Source: Tetranychus cinnabarinus (taxonomy: Eukaryota > Arthropoda > Arachnida > Trombidiformes > Tetranychidae). Taken from it: a DNA stretch of 64,000 bases. Below, piece after piece: positions 1 to 11,388 of this stretch; position 1 is the stretch's first letter; the number at the start of each line of letters is the position of its first letter. The DNA lies in contig WHVY01000002.1 of NCBI GenBank assembly GCA_022266195.1, positions 5,099,001 to 5,163,000 on the forward strand. Reading direction: 5' to 3'. The translations under genes were made by a program, and so were the position numbers. The notes under the pieces are model-generated. The model saw only the letters and a list, made by a program, of their open reading frames with translations, did no database searches and had not been told where the DNA came from.

Positions 1-151
1 TGTAATGAAAATGTCAGTTAAAAAGTAAATTTGAATCTTCTCTTAAAAATAAGAGTTAACCTTAACCCAACAACAGTTGTGATGTAGACCCAGAGAAGTA
101 AACTTGTAAACCTTTCTTTACGTTCAATAAATTTTTTGCCTCAAACCAACA
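1..151 (+). mobile_element. Partial copia-type LTR truncated by the window edge
   Basis: This stretch is the reverse complement of the start of the LTRs at 55057 and 60798, and it ends in the same terminal CCAACA. It is clearly diverged from them (a small indel near 118-122 and several substitutions), so it belongs to an older relative of the full element. Read on the plus strand it is the 3' end of an LTR, opposite in orientation to the interrupted BTB gene. Whether it is a solo LTR or a full element cannot be seen. The expected 5-bp target duplication on this side would be ACTTG at 152-156; its partner lies outside the window. Confidence 0.85.
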
Positions 152-507
152 ACTTGTGGTATGACGACAGGAAGATGTTCAATTGAAAAGTTGTCATGAA
201 AATGACTTATACAATCATCTATCAAATAATTGTTGACACCAAAATAGTCAGCAATGGTGCACAAGTTTATTACGTTATCCATTTCAATGAAAATAAGACC
301 GAATTCCAACCAAATAAGAATCAAATTGAGAGCTTGTTCATCGAAATCCAGTTTAACTTTGTTTTCCTTCGACTCCAATAGATCATGGCTCAACATTTTG
401 TCAAAATAAGGCACTTTGCGAATTAGTTTTTTACTGATACGATGTTCCGTGGATCGATTTACGATTGTAAATTGGTCAGTAGTTTCTGTTGAATCCATGT
501 GTGACAC
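152..507 (-). pseudogene. BTB gene exon 1, 5' part, cut by an LTR
   Basis: The 5' end of a BTB-BACK gene: the complete BTB domain, up to the conserved PQV that begins the BACK domain. At 151/152 the reading frame runs into the LTR and picks up a few foreign codons. The family start is most likely the second Met (MDST..., about 498), because MDS is the conserved N-terminus of the array. The DNA is nearly identical to 3155-3500 of the next gene, so this is a recent duplicate. The downstream BACK region and exon 2 would lie outside the window beyond the LTR. Confidence 0.85.
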
Positions 508-1756
508 ACTTTAAATTAAAAATAATTGCACTATGCACGATGTAGTCAGTTAGGTAATAAAGTGTAAATAATAGATAATGAATAGATAAGAATTGGGAAA
601 TGGGCAGAATGTGATGGCGCCACTAACAATCCCTTTAATTTTTCTTGATTTTTTTGAACTTTTTTTCATCAAAAATCATTTGTTTACATTTATTTTTTTG
701 TCATTTTTTCGTCTCTTTCCCAATCTCTCTCTCACTGCTAATTCCCTTTTTTCCTGCTCCTTTTAACTTCTTACCTCTCTTATCTACAGCTCTCATTGTC
801 GGCCTCTCTCGTGCTATTACTCTTTGGTTTAATGTAATGTAGACTAATTTTTGTTACCCGAGATGACTATTTTAACCAAGCAGAGAATGACTTTTGCGTC
901 AGTTTGACTAGACTCAATGGCGCCAGACTTTTGTCTCACTTTGAAAGTGACGCATTGAGATAACAAACTTTCCTCTCTTGCTTCAAATTTGATTTTCACT
1001 GATTAAATAATTATTTTGAGTTAATAAGACTAAAGATAAAAACTTTGACTAGCAAGTTGAAAGTAGTTTGTATTAGCATGAAAACTGAGTCCATTAGTGC
1101 TGTTAAAAAATTCTGTGATCAACAGTTTTCGAGAAAATTGACCTCAAAGTTGAAACTTCACTTTTTTGTTCATTTATGAAGCAGATTTTTTCATGAAACT
1201 CATTTTTCTGATGTAAATTTTGATTTCCAACCGTAAATGCACTTATTTTAAGAAATGAGATCTGTCTATAAAACAGATCAGTTCGATTTTTAATTGAACC
1301 TTCTGCTTTCTGTGACCGAAAAATTTAGCGAGCTGAATCTCATTATTCGTCGATAATGATTGTTGGTTCACATCATGGCTCGAATATTTTTTTGATTTTG
1401 ATCAATGATTCAATCAAAACTTTGAGCTTCAATATTTCAAGAATAGTTTCACATATAATCATCATTCTTTGACCAATCATTAGATTTTAATACTATAGGT
1501 AATATCACTGAATATCGAAGAAAATCTGAGCTAATTCATTTAATAATGGATATAATAGGATAACAAGATAACATGATATAAACGCATGATAAGATTTGTG
1601 TTTGAGTAACCATTTACATTTGTATAACCCAAGTATAAAATCTGTCAATGCTATAACCAATTCCGTATAATCTTGAATGATCTAGTATTTCAATAATTAG
1701 CTCATACTTAAGCTAGCTTTCACGTTCACCGTGGTCGGTGGCTAATAACGTAGGTT
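508..1756. other. Intergenic spacer
   Basis: No convincing gene. It contains pyrimidine-rich sequence around 645-800 and one copy of the dispersed repeat at 838-1000. The short plus-strand frame at 645-842 has low-complexity Phe/Leu content and no recognisable domain. Confidence 0.6.
838..1000. repeat. Dispersed repeat A, copy 1
   Basis: About 160 bp that recurs near 25030-25190 and 62455-62615. The shared core runs from a GAGATGAC block through TAGACTAGACT, ATGGCGCCAG and ACTTTTGTCT to an A/T-rich end. No coding potential was seen. It could be a MITE or a fragment of a larger element; the ends are not defined. Confidence 0.7.
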
Positions 1757-3509
1757 TCAATTCATGTTCATGGTAGATTTAATAGTGTCCATCGATAGAA
1801 GCGTTGAGGTGAAAGTTATAAGCTGATCAGATATTCTTTGACCATCAGCAGATTCGCTATCACAATTACTGATTCGACCCATCGAACTCCATTTGTCAGT
1901 TTCAACATTGTAACAATAGACAGCTTTTGTAGACTTGTCAATGATAATTACTTTATCATCACAAGCTAGGTTGGAAGTTAAAAGTAAATTATAGATTTTA
2001 AAATGTTTTAATCTATCAATTTCCACCTTCTTATACTCAAGCTTACTATCAATGTTGAACTGGAAGAATTCAAAATTATTTTTTATCATGTAAATACTGT
2101 TATCCAGAACAGTTGTCAGGTATGTGTATCCAGTGTCATCAAAGTGAGAATTGATGATTTCAGTTGTTGGATTTGTCCAGCATTTGAGCCAATATTCATG
2201 ATGACAAACCAAAATAAACTTGTCGTTAGCTTCGACAAGTGATCCTTTAGTCTTGTGATCTCCATAATATTTAGGCAACATCTCATTGGCATGTGCTTCA
2301 CTAAAATGAATGAAAATACGACTATTATTTATATTAAAATAATTAATACAAGGAGTGGCTGAAGAAATTCAAAAGGTTTTCTCTGAATATCTAACAATCA
2401 CCAAACAGGAATGAATGAAGATGCAGCTTATAATCATAGCATGATTTGTCAGATCAATTACAAAAAGCCAATTTAGATTGTGGAATACTGATTATAGAAA
2501 TATTTTTTTACCTTTTTTGATCTTCGAAAAAGCATCGATAAATTTTAGGATAATATGATTTCAGAGCTATATATTTTAGCAAACGATATTTATTCTGCTT
2601 CCAATCGATTCGAATCATTTTCCTTCCAGAATCAAAGAATATATCAGAGGTATGTTCATCATGAAGGAGATTCAAAAGCATTGATTCATCTGATTGAATT
2701 ACGCGATTAATCAACGGTATGAAATTATGATCAAGAACTTTGACTCGCAAATCTTTGTCATCTGATTCTTCAAGTACCACAAAATAACTTTGTTTAGTTC
2801 GGTCAATGGTATAATTACAATTAGAACTATCATGCGAGCATAATTCTAGCTCAAAGTTACAAGATTTAACCAATTCATTTTCTTTGATTTTCGATAAATC
2901 CTTATCTTCTAAATAGAACCATCGGATCAACTTGAACAATTCTTTAAGATAGCACTTTCTAGAGTCAGCTTTGAAATTGATCCATTTCATGATGGCATCA
3001 AATACTTGGATTTCTGAGTAGATCATCAGGTCAAGCTTGCAAATATATGCAATGGTTTCAATAGGATAATCCAGCCAAACAGTTGTATTTGCTATCTTCA
3101 TGAAGTAACGGCGAATGAAAGCATTGAGAGCACCAGAGTTTATTAATTTAGATGTTGGAGTAACTTGTGGTATGACGACAGGTAGATGTTGAATTGAAAA
3201 GTTGTCATGAAAATGACTTATACAATCATCTATCAAATAATTGTTGACACCAAAATAGTCAGCAATGGTGCACAAGTTTATTACGTTATCCATTTCAATG
3301 AAAATAAGACCGAATTCCAACCAATTAAGGATCAATTTGAGAGCTCGTTCATCGAAATCTAGTTTAACTTTGTTTTCCTTTGATTCTAATAGATCATGGC
3401 TCAACATTCTGTCAAAATAAGGCACTTTGCGAATTATTTTTTTACTAATACGATGTTCCATTGTACCATTTACTATTGTAAGTTTATCATCAGTTTTTAA
3501 TGAATTCAT
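1757..3509 (-). CDS. BTB-BACK-Kelch-like protein, two exons, intact
   Basis: Exon 1 is 2512-3509 and exon 2 is 1757-2300, joined through a phase-2 intron (donor AG|GTAAAA, acceptor TTTTAG|T), giving 513 residues. BTB spans about residues 8-103, with PYF and the phi-x-E (LLE) signature near 30-42. BACK spans about 108-210, with the LPVVIPQV box. A Cys-containing linker begins near 224. The remaining C-terminal half holds degenerate Kelch-like strands, the last carrying YNVETDKWSSMG. By family knowledge such proteins are Cullin-3 ligase substrate adaptors; the substrate is unknown. The start was chosen at the Met that opens the conserved MxS..TDDxLTIVN. Its exon 2 is the source type for relics at 25435 and 38085. 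Confidence 0.88.
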
Positions 3510-4152
3510 TTTTATTCACAAATGACAATTAAAAACAAAATGCTGCAAATTACTCGTTACAACTCGTCAACTAGCAATTTTCAAACGGTGTGCTTCAACG
3601 CCAACAAATGCTAACAAGATTGGAGACTTTCGTTTGAATTAACAGTGTTTTGAAGCAATCGACAATATTGTCATTCAGTAAATGTTTTTCATTTTCACTT
3701 CAAATTGAACATATATGACTGGCTCACCCTATGAATGACTTCCAACTTGTAATATTTTAACTTGAATCACTTACAATAGCCAAACGATTCTACAAATGAA
3801 AATATAATATGATAATGATACAAGTATTGTTGTGAATCCTTAGTGTAGTATTCATCAGTATCAGTATCTATCATCAACACAATGATAGATTTTTAGACTG
3901 CCGGGCAAAAGAAAATATTCACTTTCCTTTTTGAATGCTTTGCCGATTTACAGGGCATTTCTCGTTTCCAACTTGATAATTTCATTTAATTCTCAAAACG
4001 CTTTACAATCCCTATTGTAAAAATTGTCTCAGTAAATGGAGGCAATTTGATCCCTGATTTGATAAAAAAACTTTGATAATTGTTTTTTACATCAAGAGTT
4101 CGGGTCTTAGCAGAATAGGTTGATTTCACAGTAATCAGCGAAAAGGCATCAG
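3510..4152. other. Intergenic spacer
   Basis: AT-rich spacer between the ENaC-like gene and the BTB gene downstream of it. No coding region, RNA gene or repeat was recognised. Confidence 0.6.
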
Positions 4153-5385
4153 TCATGTCCAGCATCGTGTTCGAGTCACTGGTTCTTTATTCAAACTCTC
4201 AACGTCAATTGTACTTCTTTGGTCAAAGGTTAAGCAAAGCAATTTACTAACAGAAATTAATTGACCCATTATGCTTATACCAAACCAAGTAGCGAATAAA
4301 CTGCCAGTCAGAATGAGATAATCAAACATAGGAAAATCAGGTTTGCTCTCAGTTAAGGAATCGGGTTCAGATGTAGCCATAAAATGGAATTTTATTTGTT
4401 CATTGCCACTTGCAGTATCCTGAAGATTTGTGGACATTTGAAATGAGTATCGAACTGAGTTACACATTGGTTGAGTCACCAGTGCTAAACAATCCTCGTA
4501 AATTTCAAGGGCTGAACTGTTTTGATTGAGATAAGGTGAGTTGAAATGCAATTTTGTGTGCTTATCTAAAGGTACTGCAGTTGCAAAGGAAAGCAATCCC
4601 GTTCGAGTAAGAGATTTGTTATTAAGACATTCTTCAAAAACTTGACGTCGATCATAGTTTTTACACATTGTTTTATACGGAGGAGGCAACAAGTTTTCCG
4701 TGTGTTTCGTGAAACGAATAGCGCACGATGGTTGCTTTCCCTTATTAGTAATAGCAAAAGTATGTAGACTGCTATCCTCGACCAATGCTTTTCCTGGATA
4801 AACCAACTTCATCAACATTACTGTAGCGTTCAAACGGAAATTTAATAAATAGTTTGAGTTGAACACAACGGCTCTAGACCGAGATACTTTAAGAGGTAAA
4901 CCAGAAGAGTCCAAACAATGGAGCACAAGTACCAGATATGAAGCTGAAGCCTTTTTAGTTATCTCACATTTCCCGGTCTCTAAAGGATCTTCTGAAGATT
5001 CAGACCAAAAAATTTTATTTATGAATCTTTCAACTGGATACGAGTGCTCGGCGATATCAGACAATGGCAATAAGTGACCGAAAGATTTGGTAAATAAAAC
5101 AGAATTCGTTAAATAACCATCACAATCGTCCTTATCAGAAAACTTACGACAAATGGCATCAAAACTAGATTTATATTTTGTTCGTAAAAAGTTGAGATCA
5201 AACGCAAATTGATATGGAATCAGGAATCGAACTTCTGGAATTTCAATTTCATTTGCAATATAATTTGTCACTTCTTTACGAACATCGAATCGAAGATAAT
5301 TACGTGTTAACAGATAGAATTGAAAAATGCATATCACAAGACAAAAGGTTCGAATTGAAGCTACGAATATTTTTCTTCTTTCCAT
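4153..5385 (-). CDS. DEG/ENaC-like cation channel subunit, copy 1
   Basis: Single-exon frame of 410 codons. Residues about 7-27 form a first membrane segment after a very short cytoplasmic N-terminus. A P-E-V...P-Y-Q-F element follows TM1, where the family has its FPxVTxCNxxPF motif. The large extracellular loop holds nine cysteines (79, 88, 140, 157, 221, 241, 253, 299, 308), including LPPPYKTMCKNY at 233-244, a pattern familiar from arachnid DEG/ENaC proteins. TM2 lies at about 354-384 with a Gly-Ile-Ser at 369-371, matching the GxS selectivity filter. It is shorter than usual (typically 500-600 residues) and lacks an obvious N-terminal HG motif. A chemosensory or ion-transport role is inference. 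About 89% identical to the copy at 38309, with no indels. Confidence 0.78.
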   Translation of the reverse strand: MERRKIFVASIRTFCLVICIFQFYLLTRNYLRFDVRKEVTNYIANEIEIPEVRFLIPYQFAFDLNFLRTKYKSSFDAICRKFSDKDDCDGYLTNSVLFTKSFGHLLPLSDIAEHSYPVERFINKIFWSESSEDPLETGKCEITKKASASYLVLVLHCLDSSGLPLKVSRSRAVVFNSNYLLNFRLNATVMLMKLVYPGKALVEDSSLHTFAITNKGKQPSCAIRFTKHTENLLPPPYKTMCKNYDRRQVFEECLNNKSLTRTGLLSFATAVPLDKHTKLHFNSPYLNQNSSALEIYEDCLALVTQPMCNSVRYSFQMSTNLQDTASGNEQIKFHFMATSEPDSLTESKPDFPMFDYLILTGSLFATWFGISIMGQLISVSKLLCLTFDQRSTIDVESLNKEPVTRTRCWT

Positions 5386-6209
5386 GTTATTGAATTTTCA
5401 ATCAATGAACAATCTGAGAGTATTTTCTGTAGATTCCAGTTGAGTAACTTAATGAAAGAGGTTCGTTGCAATGAACATAATCATATTAATAGAATCGGCA
5501 TTGATTTAACCTACTATTGCTATTAATCACCTTATATGTTGCTTTTTGTAACTCATTCAATTGTTCGTGAAAAGAAAAGCCTTTAATTCATTTTTAAATT
5601 TTTGAACATTACAAAGCATTAAATTCAATTGGTGAACACAACTGACGACATCATAAGTAAAAAGATATAATAGTTCAATATGTTGACAAAAACAATGATT
5701 GAATAGAAATGGAAACATTCGAATCAATATTGGAAAAAATAATTGATAATTTAGATTTCATTATGATCAATCAATACTTTCCAGAACTAATGATTGATGA
5801 AAAAACCGTCTCTTTCCATAATGAAAATTAATATTAATCGATGTTTTCACTCTTATTTTCTCATTCTGCAAATTATAAGATTTTTATTTTCGAAATAACG
5901 CAATTATAAATTGATATCATTGAACATTGAGGCAATTAGTACACTAACCATTAGCAACAGTTTGATCATCGACTAAATTAGTAAGGTATGACCAACAAAT
6001 TTTGTCACCCATTAGTTCTTCAGGTAATGTCTTGTCATGGCTAATCATATTGGTGTCATCGTTTTTTGTTAGATATTGGTCTAGAATTCATTAATATTTT
6101 GTGGTCACCAAAAAGATCATCAAAGATGAATTGTTGCTGTCGAAATCGATTTTTTGAAACACAAAGCGAAATTTATTGGTGACATTAATCTAAATAAATC
6201 TTTACAGTG
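5386..6209. other. 5' flank of ENaC copy 1, duplicated region
   Basis: Non-coding sequence alignable in patches with 39542-40260, the matching flank of the second ENaC gene; for example, both share a block around TTGATATCATTGAACATTGA. It is part of a segmental duplication. No gene was recognised. Confidence 0.6.
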
Positions 6210-7827
6210 TTATTTGAGATCACGGCTCATGTGCTGTCTGATAACATTTATCGATATAAATGCTGAGGTAAAAGTTAACAAGTTATTAGAATCCTTTTGG
6301 TCACCGGTAGATTTGTTATTAATCTTAAGGTCGATTGAATCGCATATTTTAGTGTTGGCATTGAAACAGAGACTCGTATCTCTTGTAGATTTATCAATCG
6401 AGATAACTTTATTATCATTAGATCGCTTGGAAGTGAGAAGTAAATTTTCAAGTTTCATTGTGTTTCTAAACCAACTCATTCTGATGCTCTGCTAATAAAG
6501 TAAATGTTGCAATATATGGACTCAAGATTATTCGTCAGCATGTAAATATTGTCCAATACAGTTGCGTGAAAATCATCATCATAGCTCTTAAAACGAGTTT
6601 CCATTTCATCAGCAGTTGGTATTGGCCAATGCTGCTCGCTCTATCGTTTAAAAAAGAGAAAAAATTGTGAATCAAAACGATAAAAGGGAAAAATAATTTG
6701 ATGAAAATTGAGACAGATTCTCAAATGATTCTCAAGAAAATTCAATGCATAATGAGAATGAACCAAAATTTTACTATTAGTGAAATGAAATAGATAAACT
6801 TTAAAGTGATAAAGTTAGTTACTCACCCGTCCTGTTCAAAAATGTATTTATGAGTTTCGATATAAGATTTAACAAATGCAAAATCAAGTAAACGATATTT
6901 ACTGAGATGCCAATCAATTTGAATTCCTTTCCTTTCACAATTTAAAAATATAATAGAAACATGTTCATCATGAAAAATTTTTGCACACATTGATTCATCT
7001 AATTTGAGGACTTGATTAAACAATTTTTGAAAATTATTGTCAAGAGCTTTGATTTGCAAGTCTGTACCATCCAATTCCTCGATCGCAATGAAATGATTTT
7101 GATCAGCTCTGTTGTGAATGCGAACACAATCTTCTTCTCTGTTAAACCAAAATATTGGCTGCATGTTTGTAGATCCAAAGAATACATCATTCTTGATTAC
7201 AGATAACTCTTCATCTTTCAAATAGCACCATCGAACCAACTGTAACAATCTTTCAACATAGCAATTTCTAGATTCAGCCTTGAAATTCACCCATTTTTTG
7301 ATTGCATTGAAAACTTGCACCTCTGAATGAACCATTAGATCCAAAGCACAAATATATTCAATGGTCTCAATAGGATAATCCAACCAAGCAGTTGTGTTCA
7401 CTATTTTTGTGAAGTATCGACAAATGAAAACATTAAGAGCACCTGAATTCATGAATTTCGATGTTTGCGTAACTTGAGGAATAACAATTGAAAGATGTTC
7501 AATTGTAAAATTATTATGAAAATAGGTAGCACAATCATCCATCAAATGATTGTTCATCCCGAAATAATCAATCATGTTGCACAAATTTATCACGATTTTC
7601 ATCTCAATGAGCATGTAACCGAATTCCAAACAATTAAGAATTGCTTTTAAGGCTTGTTCATCAAAATCCAGTTCAACTTTATTTTCCTTTGATTCCAAGT
7701 ATTCATGGCTCAACATCTTTTCAAAATAAGGTATTTTACGAATTAGTTTTTTACTTATACGATGCGTCATTGATCGATTCACTATTATAAATTGGTCGTC
7801 ATTATCTGGTACATCCATATTAACCAC
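6210..7827 (-). pseudogene. BTB-BACK gene with damaged exon 2
   Basis: Exon 1 (6823-7827, 334 codons) is fully open, with BTB, BACK and a good donor (GG|GTGAGT). Its linker has lost the usual Cys cluster: only one Cys remains near the CVRIHNRA segment. The exon 2 sequence (about 6210-6640) is recognisable from ENLLLTSKR to LLTFTSAFIS, but its first part is missing and a 1-bp deletion near 6485-6490, relative to the relic at 40410-40715, breaks the frame. A truncated BTB-BACK protein could still be made from exon 1. The fragment's closest match is the relic beside ENaC copy 2. Confidence 0.7.
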
Positions 7828-8341
7828 AAGAATTCAGTATTAAATTGTTAGATCGTACTTAGTTCACAGTAAGAAAGAATGCAGTTAATCAGACGATTTT
7901 TGTCTAAGCCATTTCAAATGTCGATTCCCGCGTTAAAAACAGTGCCATCTAGGGGATATCAGTCGATATCTAAAAAATTGTGGAGATTGAACCTCAACGA
8001 GTGAAAGCTTTCAGCAATCGGGTTTTGACGAATTAAATTACTTAATTTGCTTTTTACCCTGGATTGGTTCTAATTGAATTAGTGTTTTCGTATCTTTAGA
8101 TAAATAATCTTAATACACCAACCGCCCATTATTACCGTTTTGTTATAAGATAAGGCTTCAGCCGTATTTAAAGTTTTGAATTGTAAAGCCGAAGAAAATG
8201 TTAGTTTGATATCTTTTTAAACAAAACATTAAAAAACACGAATTAATCAACGAAAGACTTGAAAATGGTTGACAAAGGCAACAATTATACAAAGTTTACT
8301 CATTTATAAATTATTGTATTAAAAAGCTTCACTTTATTGTG
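7828..8341. other. Intergenic spacer
   Basis: AT-rich spacer between two BTB genes. Nothing recognisable apart from array-typical flanking sequence. Confidence 0.55.
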
Positions 8342-10275
8342 TTAATGTTCCAAGCAAAGGTTGATCGAGTCCAAAGATATAAATCCAAACGTGAAAGTTT
8401 TAAGAGCTTTAGGTTGCTTTGAATCTTCTGAAGAATTGCTTTCACAATCATTGATTCGACAGATTAAACTCCATTCTTGAGTGCTGACATTGAAACAGAA
8501 AACGTCCTTTGTGGTCTTGTCAATCAAAAGAACTCTATCATCATTAGCTTGCTTGGATGTTAAAAGTAAATTAACGAATTTAAATTTATCTTTAAAACTA
8601 CCAAGTCCAATCCTTTTGAACTCACACTTACTTATGTCGAATTTGAAGAAATCAAGATTCCTTGTCAGCACATAAACATTGTTTTCCAGAACAGTTGCCA
8701 AGTAAGTACATTGTGTTCGTCTATAGCGTTCCATTTGATTTTTAATATCTGCTAAGGATGGATTCTCCCAACATTTGAATCTGAATTGCCCATTGCAAAC
8801 AAGAATAAACTTTTCAGCAGCTTCGAGAAGTAAAGTTTCACATATATAACCTGAGCTTGATTGATCTGGTTTAGTTATCACATTGTGGAATTTCAGCCTA
8901 AAATGTGCAAAAAATGTTTAAAAAATAACTAAATTCAACTCGTCTAACCTAAGTTAGACTCCGCGAGTTCAAAGTCAAAGGTCTATTTTTAAATAAACTA
9001 CCGTATTTTTTATCAACTTAGTTAATGATTAACTTTACTTGGATATTGAACAGGTTGTAAGGACCATTGCCTAGTAACTTCTAACGTAAAGAGGGTTGAT
9101 TGTGCTAGAGCATTTATCATTGTGAACCTGGGAGAAGCATTAAGAACTGAACCTTCCAAGCAACAATGTGCATCAATATAACTATTGTAAACTTTAAAAA
9201 TATAGTAATTTAATTATTACAGAGAAGTAGACTAATTTGTAATATCAATAACTTACCTTTCTTGATCTTCAAAACTGGATCTGTAAATTTCATAATACGA
9301 TTTATAAGCTGCAAAATCGAGCAGACGATATTTCTTCTGCTTCCAATCAATTCGTATCATTTGCCTTCCAGAATTAAATGAAATATCAGAAACATGTTCA
9401 TCTTGAAGCAGAATCAAAGGCTTAAACTCATCTAATCGAACTACTTGATTAATCAGTGAACGAAAATTACCGTCAAAAACTTTTACTCGCAAATTTTTGT
9501 CATCCAATTTTTCAATTGAAACAAAAAAACCTTGTCTGGTTCGGTCAGTGATACAATTACAGTTACTTTCGTCATGAGAACAAATTTCTGGTATAGAGTT
9601 TAAAGAACCAATTAATTCATTTTCTCTTATTTTGGATAAATCCTTATCTTCCAAATGACACCAACGGACTAACTTTAACAATCTTTCAATATAGCACTTT
9701 CTAGTGTCACCCTTTGCTTTTACCCATTTCATGATTGCATCGAAAACTTGGTATTCTGAATGAATCATCAGGTCCAAAGTACATATATATTCAACTGTTT
9801 CAATCGGGTACTCAAACCAAACATTTGAGTTTGCTATCTTCAAGAAATAGCGACAGATGAAAGCATTGAGATGACTCGAGGTTATTAATTTAGATACTGG
9901 AATCACTTGAGGTATAACAACAGGAAGATGTTCAATTGTAAAATTATCATAGAAATAGTTGATACAATCTTGTACCAAATAATCTTTTATCCCGAAATAG
10001 TCCAGCATGTTGCACAGATGTATAACATAGTCCATCTCAAGGAATATGTTACATAATTCAAGCCAATTGAGAAACGATTTTAGCGCCTTTTCATCAAAAT
10101 CCAATTCAACTTTGTTTGTCTGGGATTCCAAACAGTCATGGCTCAACATACTGTCAAAGTAAGGTATTTCACAAATCAGTCTTTTATCAATACGATGTTC
10201 CATTGACCGATTGACAATTGTTAGTTGGTCATTAGTCTCTAAGGAATCCATATTTGAACACTTGAATTTAAACAC
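8342..10275 (-). CDS. BTB-BACK-Kelch-like protein, two exons, intact
   Basis: Exon 1 is 9257-10275 (AG|GTAAGT) and exon 2 is 8342-8897 (CATTTTAG|G), phase 2, 524 residues. The intron of 359 bp is the longest among the intact members. The conserved MDSLET start is the ninth codon, so the extra N-terminal residues may not be translated. BTB keeps the phi-x-E motif (CLE). The linker is CSHDESNCNC. Exon 2 ends with a Kelch-like strand (CFNVSTQEWSLI). The BACK-coding part is almost identical to 12551-12888 of the neighbouring gene while the flanks are not, which points to gene conversion. Confidence 0.88.
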
Positions 10276-11388
10276 AAATCAAATCTCAGATTTTCACGAA
10301 ATCAATCTACTAAAAATTAATCGATCAGTTTTAAAAGAGTCAGTTAAATAACTGCTTGTGAGTAAGATTTTATGGATAACTTGTTAAGAGTAAAGATTAT
10401 TATTACTGAATAAGAGTCTTAAAACTATCAGCTCTAAATAAGACTAACTGCTGAAAGCAAGAGAATCAAAAGTATCCAAACGATATTTGAAAAGGTTGGA
10501 AACACAGGGACAGTTACCTCAGAAATTTAAATCTTGATCCTCACTCGGTTGGTTACTGGTAACCAGTTACTTAAATCCTCCCAAAATGAGGCTTCGTGCG
10601 GTTTGAATGGTTTGAATGAATGAAAGGTTTGAGTGAATGAATAAATGAACTAAAAATGAATTTCTAGAATTTCTATTTCAATTACCGTATAATTGGTCTT
10701 TTCTTTGTGAACATCGAATTGAAAAATGAATACACCCTGAAATTTTCCGATAGCGCGCCATCTCTTATAAAAAAACATTTGTGATGGAATTGTGATTTGA
10801 TTGGTAATTTTTATTGGTGTCTTTTGAATGTCGTGCCTCATTTGGTAACAAATAACTGATGGACAATTTCAGGGATTCGAATGTATCACAAATCAATTGT
10901 TTTAACAGCATTTATTATAAGTATACTTATAGTTAGTCTTTGACATTATGGCAATTGATCATTGAAATTTCGTTGTATAAGGAACTCGAGGATAAATCAG
11001 TTTCTGTTTTTCGATCCTATTTAAATCGAGTTAGTTTTCTGATAAGTTGAGTTTCGAGTTTTGAGTAAGTTGAGTCGTCGCCACTCAAAACTTATAGTTG
11101 CTAGTCGTAGTTGCTATCAGTTTATTCAATACTAAAAAGTCTGAGTCAAAATTGAGTCGAATAAGTCTAACAGGAGATTGGTAAAATAATGCAGGGAATT
11201 GTAATATTTAACCGAAATTTCGCTGTAATCAAAGGAAAATATTGAACGGAGACAGTGCTTCTCAACAAGATAAATCCGTTTTAATGAATCTGATTTTAAC
11301 AGAACCGGAAGTGAGAATTAAATTTAGAATCTTCGTTGAAAATATGGGCTCTTTAACATCAGAGTATGAATAATTGTGTAATTCACTG
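10276..11388. other. Intergenic spacer with an ENaC relic
   Basis: Over 1 kb without an intact gene. It contains a short ENaC N-terminal relic (10661-10735) and, near 11160-11330, 3' flanking sequence shared with the genes at 25774 and 41393. The 10650-10841 minus-strand frame is explained by the relic. Confidence 0.6.
10661..10735 (-). pseudogene. DEG/ENaC relic, N-terminal segment
   Basis: Reads antisense like residues about 28-55 of the ENaC-like genes (..DV.KE.TNY...EIEI.E..), with an internal deletion after the FDVRKE region. The rest of the gene is absent. It marks a former third ENaC copy in the array. Confidence 0.65.
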